A stretch of 34,126 nt of DNA. It comes from Candidatus Rokuibacteriota bacterium. Its GTDB lineage: Bacteria; Methylomirabilota; Methylomirabilia; Rokubacteriales; CSP1-6. A program made the position numbers and the translations under genes. Positions 30,685-34,126 of the stretch are shown piece by piece (within the stretch, counting starts at the first letter, position 1; each line of letters begins with the position of its first letter). The stretch is from the NCBI GenBank assembly GCA_016209635.1, contig JACQWC010000204.1:1-34126 (forward strand), given 5' to 3'. The notes under the pieces are model-generated. The model had not been told where the DNA came from. It saw nothing but the letters and a program-made list of their open reading frames with translations, and did no database searches.

Positions 30685-32049
30685 TCACTCGAAGTCGCCC
30701 GCGAGCCGGGAGGTGAGCGCGCGGATATCGGGGATATGCTCCAGGTGCTCGACCTGCTCGGCGATCCCCTCGGCCTCCGCCGCAGCGAGGGCGCGCGACG
30801 CGCACGCGAAGAACTTCGCCCGCAGGGCGTCATGGGAGAGCGGCCGATCCGGATGCCCCTGAGCGCCGCGCGGGCCGGCCTCGATCGTACGGCCGTCCCG
30901 GAGTCGCAGGGTGACGCGGCTCCACGCGTGCTGCTCGAGGGCGTCCGGCAGGCTCGGATCCACGGCCATGCGCACGCGCGCCATCAGCTCGAGGATCCTC
31001 GGATCACGCACGGGTCCGTCCTCGAACGACGCGAGATCCACCCGCCCGTCGACGAGCGCCGCGGCGGCGCAGAACTCCATCGAGAATTTCCGCTCGAGCG
31101 CGGTGGACGGATTCCGGTGCGCGAGCACGTCCGGGACCACCCGGTTCACGCCGACCTCGACCGCCGCGACCGCGGCGGGGTCGAGCGCATGCCGCCTGCG
31201 CAGCTCGACGAGCGTTTCGATGGCCGCGTGCGTGAGCGCGCACGACGGGTACGGCTTCACGGCGATGCCCGACGCGACGAGGTGCCAGGTGCGTCCCAGC
31301 GCCTCGACCGCCTTGTCGAGGCTCGCCTGGGCGCCGAAGGCCGCGACCCAGCCCTGTGCGCCATCGAGCGCGGTCCCGGACGCCGTCAGGCCGTCACGAG
31401 CGAGCTGCGCGGCCAGGACACCGTTCCGGGCCGCGTGCCCGGCGTGGTAGGGCTTCGTCATCGACCCGAAGTTCTCCTTCAGGCCCGAGGCGAGCGAGGC
31501 GGCGATGCCGAGCGCGTGCCGCGTGCGTGCCGCGTCGAGCCCGGCGATGCGGGCGGCGGCGGCGGCGCAGCCGAGCGTGCCGAGCGTGGAGGTCGCGTGC
31601 CAGCCGCGCGTGTAGTGGCCGGGGTTCACCGCCGAGCCGAGCGCTGCCGCGACCTCGAACCCCACGACGTAGCCGGCGACGATCGCCTCACCGCTCACCA
31701 TCTCGGCCTCGCCCAGGGCGAGCGCCGCCGACAGCAGCGGGACGCTCGGATGCCCCATGATGGCGAAGCTCGTGTCGTCGAAGTCGTGGGCATGGCCCGC
31801 GACGCCGTTCAAGAGCGCGGCCCAGGTCGGCGCGGTCTTGAGCCGCGTCCCGAGCACCGTGCAGAGGGGCGTGCCGCCCTCGTCGCGGGCCACGCGGCGG
31901 ACGATACGCGCGACCGGCTCGTCGGCGCCCGCCAGCATGACGCCGAGCGTGTCGAGCGTCGCGCGCCGCACGGCGGAGACGGCGTCGGTGGGGGTGTCCC
32001 CGAGCGCGGTTTCGACGATGAACTCGGCCAGCCGGCTCGTCGCGCTCAT
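30685..32049 (-). CDS. MmgE/PrpD family protein
   Basis: This is a 454-residue member of the 2-methylcitrate dehydratase/cis-aconitate decarboxylase family. The motif HDFDDT at 88-93 and the following GHPS with His100 match the active-site region. LGTLGCAAAAARIAGLD and KPYHAGHAARNGVLAAQLA are typical, and KPYPSCALTHAAIE is the conserved C-terminal block of domain 1. It could dehydrate a hydroxy-tricarboxylate or decarboxylate a related acid; there are no methylcitrate-cycle neighbours, so PrpD itself is not claimed. I start it at ATG 32049 (MSATSR), preceded by a TATCGT box seven bases upstream and no Shine-Dalgarno; an upstream Met would add 12 unconserved residues. Confidence 0.9.
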   Translation of the reverse strand: MSATSRLAEFIVETALGDTPTDAVSAVRRATLDTLGVMLAGADEPVARIVRRVARDEGGTPLCTVLGTRLKTAPTWAALLNGVAGHAHDFDDTSFAIMGHPSVPLLSAALALGEAEMVSGEAIVAGYVVGFEVAAALGSAVNPGHYTRGWHATSTLGTLGCAAAAARIAGLDAARTRHALGIAASLASGLKENFGSMTKPYHAGHAARNGVLAAQLARDGLTASGTALDGAQGWVAAFGAQASLDKAVEALGRTWHLVASGIAVKPYPSCALTHAAIETLVELRRRHALDPAAVAAVEVGVNRVVPDVLAHRNPSTALERKFSMEFCAAAALVDGRVDLASFEDGPVRDPRILELMARVRMAVDPSLPDALEQHAWSRVTLRLRDGRTIEAGPRGAQGHPDRPLSHDALRAKFFACASRALAAAEAEGIAEQVEHLEHIPDIRALTSRLAGDFE

Positions 32050-32056
32050 CCCTGGC

Positions 32057-32062
32057 ACGATA
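32057..32062 (-). promoter_or_regulatory. -10-like box of the PrpD-like gene
   Basis: TATCGT on the minus strand lies seven bases upstream of ATG 32049, so the message would be leaderless. It has the same geometry as the boxes before 12886 and 23518. Confidence 0.4.
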
Positions 32063-32101
32063 GCGGAGCCCGCCGGGCGTTGCAATCCCGCCGCACGAGG
32101 G

Positions 32102-32533
32102 GTCGTCGGTCGCCGCCCGAGCGCATCGGGCCGGATCGGGCGGGAATGGGTCTGGACGGTGGGCAGCGCGGGCTTCGCGGCCTGCTACCTGGTGCTGCTC
32201 CTCATGGCCCATGCTCCGACGCCGACCCTGCTCTACCTCATGGTCGCCTCGCAGGGCATGCTGGGCTATGGTCTCATCGTCGTCATCGGCGCCATTCCTG
32301 CCGAGATCTTTGAGGGCCGGCACTACGGAACCATCTTCGGCACGCTGATGCTGGCCGCCATCGCGGGCGGGGCGATGGGGCCCTTCGTCACCGGCCTGCT
32401 CCACGACGCTACCGGCAGCTACGCGGTGGCCTTCTGGATCGCGATTGGCTGCAGTGCGCTCTCGGGGATGGCCATCTGGCTCGCAGCACCGCGCGAGGTG
32501 CGGGCCGTCGCTGGCCGCGTCGGTCGGAATTAG
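32102..32533 (+). pseudogene. MFS transporter C-terminal remnant (last four TM helices)
   Basis: The frame from about 32102 to the TAG at 32531 encodes the end of a major facilitator: a motif-A-like RIGREW loop followed by four hydrophobic helices (around VGSAGFAACYLVLLL, LLYLMVASQGMLGYGLIVVIG, GTIFGTLMLAAIAGGAMGPFV and AVAFWIAIGCSALSGMAIWL). This matches TM 9-12 of a 12-helix protein. The first two thirds are missing: upstream lies the divergent PrpD-like start only about 50 bases away. There is no credible start codon or ribosome-binding site. The remnant probably reflects a deletion or rearrangement whose breakpoint is near 32090-32110. Confidence 0.7.
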
Positions 32534-32566
32534 AACACCACCAGCCCGGGGGCCCCCAGGACCACC

Positions 32567-33304
32567 TCACCGAGCGTCGTGGAAAATGACGCCGAGAGTG
32601 TAGCGCGTGCCCGCGCGCACGCGGCTCACGCCGTGGCGCATGGTCGCGCGGTAGTGGCCCCGCGCGCCCGCGGCCGGGCGGTACCGGGTGGTGAAGATCA
32701 CGATCTCGCCCTGCTCCGCGGGGACGACCTCGCCGCGCGACTGCGCCCGGGGCCGCTGCTCGACCAGGAGGAACTCGCCGCCCGAGTAGTCCCGCCCCCG
32801 CCGGCTGAGAAAGCACGTGAGCTGGAGCGGGAAGACGACGTCGCCGTAGACGTCCTGGTGGAGGCAGTTGTAGCCGCCCGCCTCGTAGTGGAGGAGGAGC
32901 GGGGTGGGTTTGGTCTGCCCGTGGCGCGCGCAGAGGGCGAGGAGCTCCGGAAGCGTGGAGGGGTGGCGGTGGGCGGTGCCGAGCGCCACCTCCCAGCGGT
33001 TCGCGATCGCGGCCAGCGGCGGATACGCGTGGACGCGCAGCGCCTCGACCAGCGGGGGGAGGGGGGCGGCGAAGTACTTGTAGTCGCCGACGCCGAACCG
33101 GTACCGCGCCATGTCGATTCGGCTCCGGAAGGGCGACTCGTCCGCGTAGAGGTCGACCAGCGCGGCGCACTCGCCGGGCGTGAGCACGGGGGGCGTCTGC
33201 GCGTAGCCGAGCTCCCAAAGCCCCCGCTCGATCGCCGCCCAGTCGAGGATCGCGAGCCGCGCGGCGATCGTTACTGTATCGGGTGCCGCGGGGCCGGGGT
33301 CCAT
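32567..33304 (-). CDS. 2OG-Fe(II) oxygenase (PF09859 family)
   Basis: This is a 245-residue non-heme iron oxygenase. The iron-binding triad is His149-x-Asp151 (CLHQDVYGD) plus His224 (RHGVSRV), with Arg234 (TRYTLGVIFHDA) placed to bind 2-oxoglutarate. Long colinear blocks (LLHYEAGGYN, FPLQLTCFLSRRG, GGEFLLVEQRPRAQSR) match the COG3826 group, annotated in databases as possibly acting on damaged DNA, which is not well proven. It is soluble and cytoplasmic. It converges with the MFS remnant and follows the TRAP permease gene by 30 bases on the same strand, so it may be the last gene of that transcript. No Shine-Dalgarno is evident before ATG 33304. Confidence 0.88.
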   Translation of the reverse strand: MDPGPAAPDTVTIAARLAILDWAAIERGLWELGYAQTPPVLTPGECAALVDLYADESPFRSRIDMARYRFGVGDYKYFAAPLPPLVEALRVHAYPPLAAIANRWEVALGTAHRHPSTLPELLALCARHGQTKPTPLLLHYEAGGYNCLHQDVYGDVVFPLQLTCFLSRRGRDYSGGEFLLVEQRPRAQSRGEVVPAEQGEIVIFTTRYRPAAGARGHYRATMRHGVSRVRAGTRYTLGVIFHDAR

Positions 33305-33334
33305 CGTGGGTGGCGTGTCATCGGTGCCGGGGCG

Positions 33335-34126
33335 TCATTTCACGAAGCCGAGGAGGCGAGGGAGGAGGAGCACCGTCTCCGGGACGAACGCGACGACGAG
33401 GAGGACGAGGACGATCGCGGCGAGGAACGGGAGGAGCGGCTTGACGAGCTTCTCCATCGGTAGGCCGCTGATCGCCATGCCGACGAAGAGACAGAGGCCG
33501 ACCGGTGGGGTGACGTGGCCGACGGCGGAGGCGATGACGCAGACCATGCCGAAGTGGATCGGATGGATGCCGAGCGCCTGGGCGCCGGGCAGGAGCACGG
33601 GGACCGTGACGAGGATGATCTCCGAGGGCGTGAGGAAGGTCCCGAGGAACACATAGAGGACGATGACGAAGATCAGGAAGAGCCACCACGTCGGCGCGAA
33701 GGTCCCGATCGTCTCCGCGACCCTGAAGGGGAACTTCGAGTAGGTGAGCACCCAGCCGAACGCGCCGACGAGGCCGATGATGAGCCCGATCACCCCGGAG
33801 AGCCGCGCGGAGTCCGCGAAGATCTGGGGGAGGTCCCGCCACGAGAGCTCTCGGTAGAAGATCGGCGGCACGGCGAGTGCGTAAACGACCGCGACCGCCG
33901 CCGCCTCGGTCGGCGTGAACCAGCCGAGCAGGATCCCGCCCATGATGATCACGGGGATCATCAGGCCGGGGAGCGCGTTCCGGAGCGCGATCGAGAAGGT
34001 CCTGAGCGTCGGGCGCGGCTCGCGCGGGTAGTTCCGCCGCCGGGCGATGACGAAGGTCGGCACGGCCATGCCGAGCGCCTGGGCGCCGGGCAGGAGCACG
34101 GGGACCGTGACGAGGATGATCTCCGA
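33335..34126 (-). CDS. TRAP transporter large permease (DctM), truncated at window edge
   Basis: These are the C-terminal 263 residues of a DctM-type TRAP permease, running off the right edge. Recognisable segments are VIARRRNYP, ALPGLMIPVIIMGGILLGWFTPTEAAAVAVVYAL, FLTPSEIILVTVPVLLPG and HVTPPVGLCLFVGMAISG, with multiple TM helices. The protein would import organic acids using a Na+ or H+ gradient with a periplasmic binding protein. The most upstream 19 codons (34126-34068) are an exact DNA copy of codons 167 positions downstream and do not fit the usual sequence before VIARRR, so this part of the gene is suspect. The ATG at 34099 lies inside the copy and is not a credible start. Confidence 0.85.
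   Translation of the reverse strand, partial: SEIILVTVPVLLPGAQALGMAVPTFVIARRRNYPREPRPTLRTFSIALRNALPGLMIPVIIMGGILLGWFTPTEAAAVAVVYALAVPPIFYRELSWRDLPQIFADSARLSGVIGLIIGLVGAFGWVLTYSKFPFRVAETIGTFAPTWWLFLIFVIVLYVFLGTFLTPSEIILVTVPVLLPGAQALGIHPIHFGMVCVIASAVGHVTPPVGLCLFVGMAISGLPMEKLVKPLLPFLAAIVLVLLVVAFVPETVLLLPRLLGFVK
33567..33625. repeat. 59-base exact direct repeat, internal copy
   Basis: Identical to 34068-34126, offset 501 bases. This copy sits where the encoded SEIILVTVPVLLPGAQALG is expected for a DctM permease, so it is likely the genuine one. Confidence 0.9.
34068..34126. repeat. 59-base exact direct repeat, edge copy
   Basis: An exact match to 33567-33625 that ends precisely at the window edge. 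It is in the same reading frame (501 = 3 x 167) but in an unexpected place in the permease. It is either an assembly junction or a partial duplication. Confidence 0.9.

Noticed and set aside
32534-32566. GGGGGCCCCC self-complementary run between the convergent MFS remnant and 2OG oxygenase gene
   Set aside because: It has no room for a loop and is not flanked by a T-run; it is likely chance in GC-rich sequence.
34068-34099. ATG at 34099 as the start of the TRAP permease
   Set aside because: It lies within the duplicated edge segment, the frame is open to the window end and DctM proteins extend well further upstream.

Overview
The window is GC-rich, densely packed bacterial chromosome. No intergenic gap exceeds about 210 bases, and I see no rRNA, tRNA, CRISPR array, prophage or transposase. 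The gene mix (Liv-type ABC transporter, lone CoxL-type molybdenum hydroxylase, LLM flavin oxidoreductase, CaiB CoA-transferase, MmgE/PrpD protein, TRAP permease, SBBP-repeat protein) resembles uncultivated soil or subsurface lineages such as Candidatus Rokubacteria/Methylomirabilota or deep-branching Proteobacteria. That placement is inferred from gene content and base composition only. Several genes break off or are damaged, and the right edge ends in a sequence that looks like an assembly junction.

Positions 1-11030 (+) hold one tightly coupled operon: Liv ATPases LivG (possibly fused to LivM) and LivF, an enamidase-type amidohydrolase, a DUF1015 protein, a Tat-targeted Acg-type nitroreductase, a PF06684 'amino acid synthesis' protein, an LLM flavin oxidoreductase, a molybdopterin hydroxylase large subunit and a CHASE2 adenylate cyclase. 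Most junctions are 1-4 base start/stop overlaps. Import, hydroxylation, flavin chemistry and enamide/lactam hydrolysis together suggest a catabolic route for an N-heterocycle such as a nicotinate or pyridone relative. This is the best candidate for an undescribed system here.

Positions 11053-12848 (-) carry a ParE/RelE-Phd/YefM toxin-antitoxin pair with a canonical promoter and operator-like dyad, then a secreted FecR-domain protein. Positions 12886-15777 (+) form a three-gene unit: acyl-CoA synthetase, N-carbamoyl-D-amino-acid hydrolase-like enzyme, cupin. A secreted 910-residue SBBP-repeat beta-propeller protein follows (15863-18595), then a TenA/PqqC-like protein (-) divergent from an MFS-DinB pair (+).

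At 21322-21915 a lipoprotein aspartic protease is interrupted by an in-frame TAG and has a damaged active site. Next come a three-PAS sensor protein lacking a kinase ATPase domain (-), an MBL hydrolase (+), a pirin plus CPA2 antiporter pair (-), a patatin phospholipase (+), and a leftward unit PrpD-CaiB-SthA. An MFS C-terminal remnant, a PF09859 2OG-Fe(II) oxygenase and a truncated TRAP DctM gene end the window.

A recurring feature is that several transcription-unit heads have a TGCTAnnnT or TAnnnT box 6-14 bases before the start codon and no Shine-Dalgarno sequence, suggesting leaderless transcripts from extended -10 promoters.
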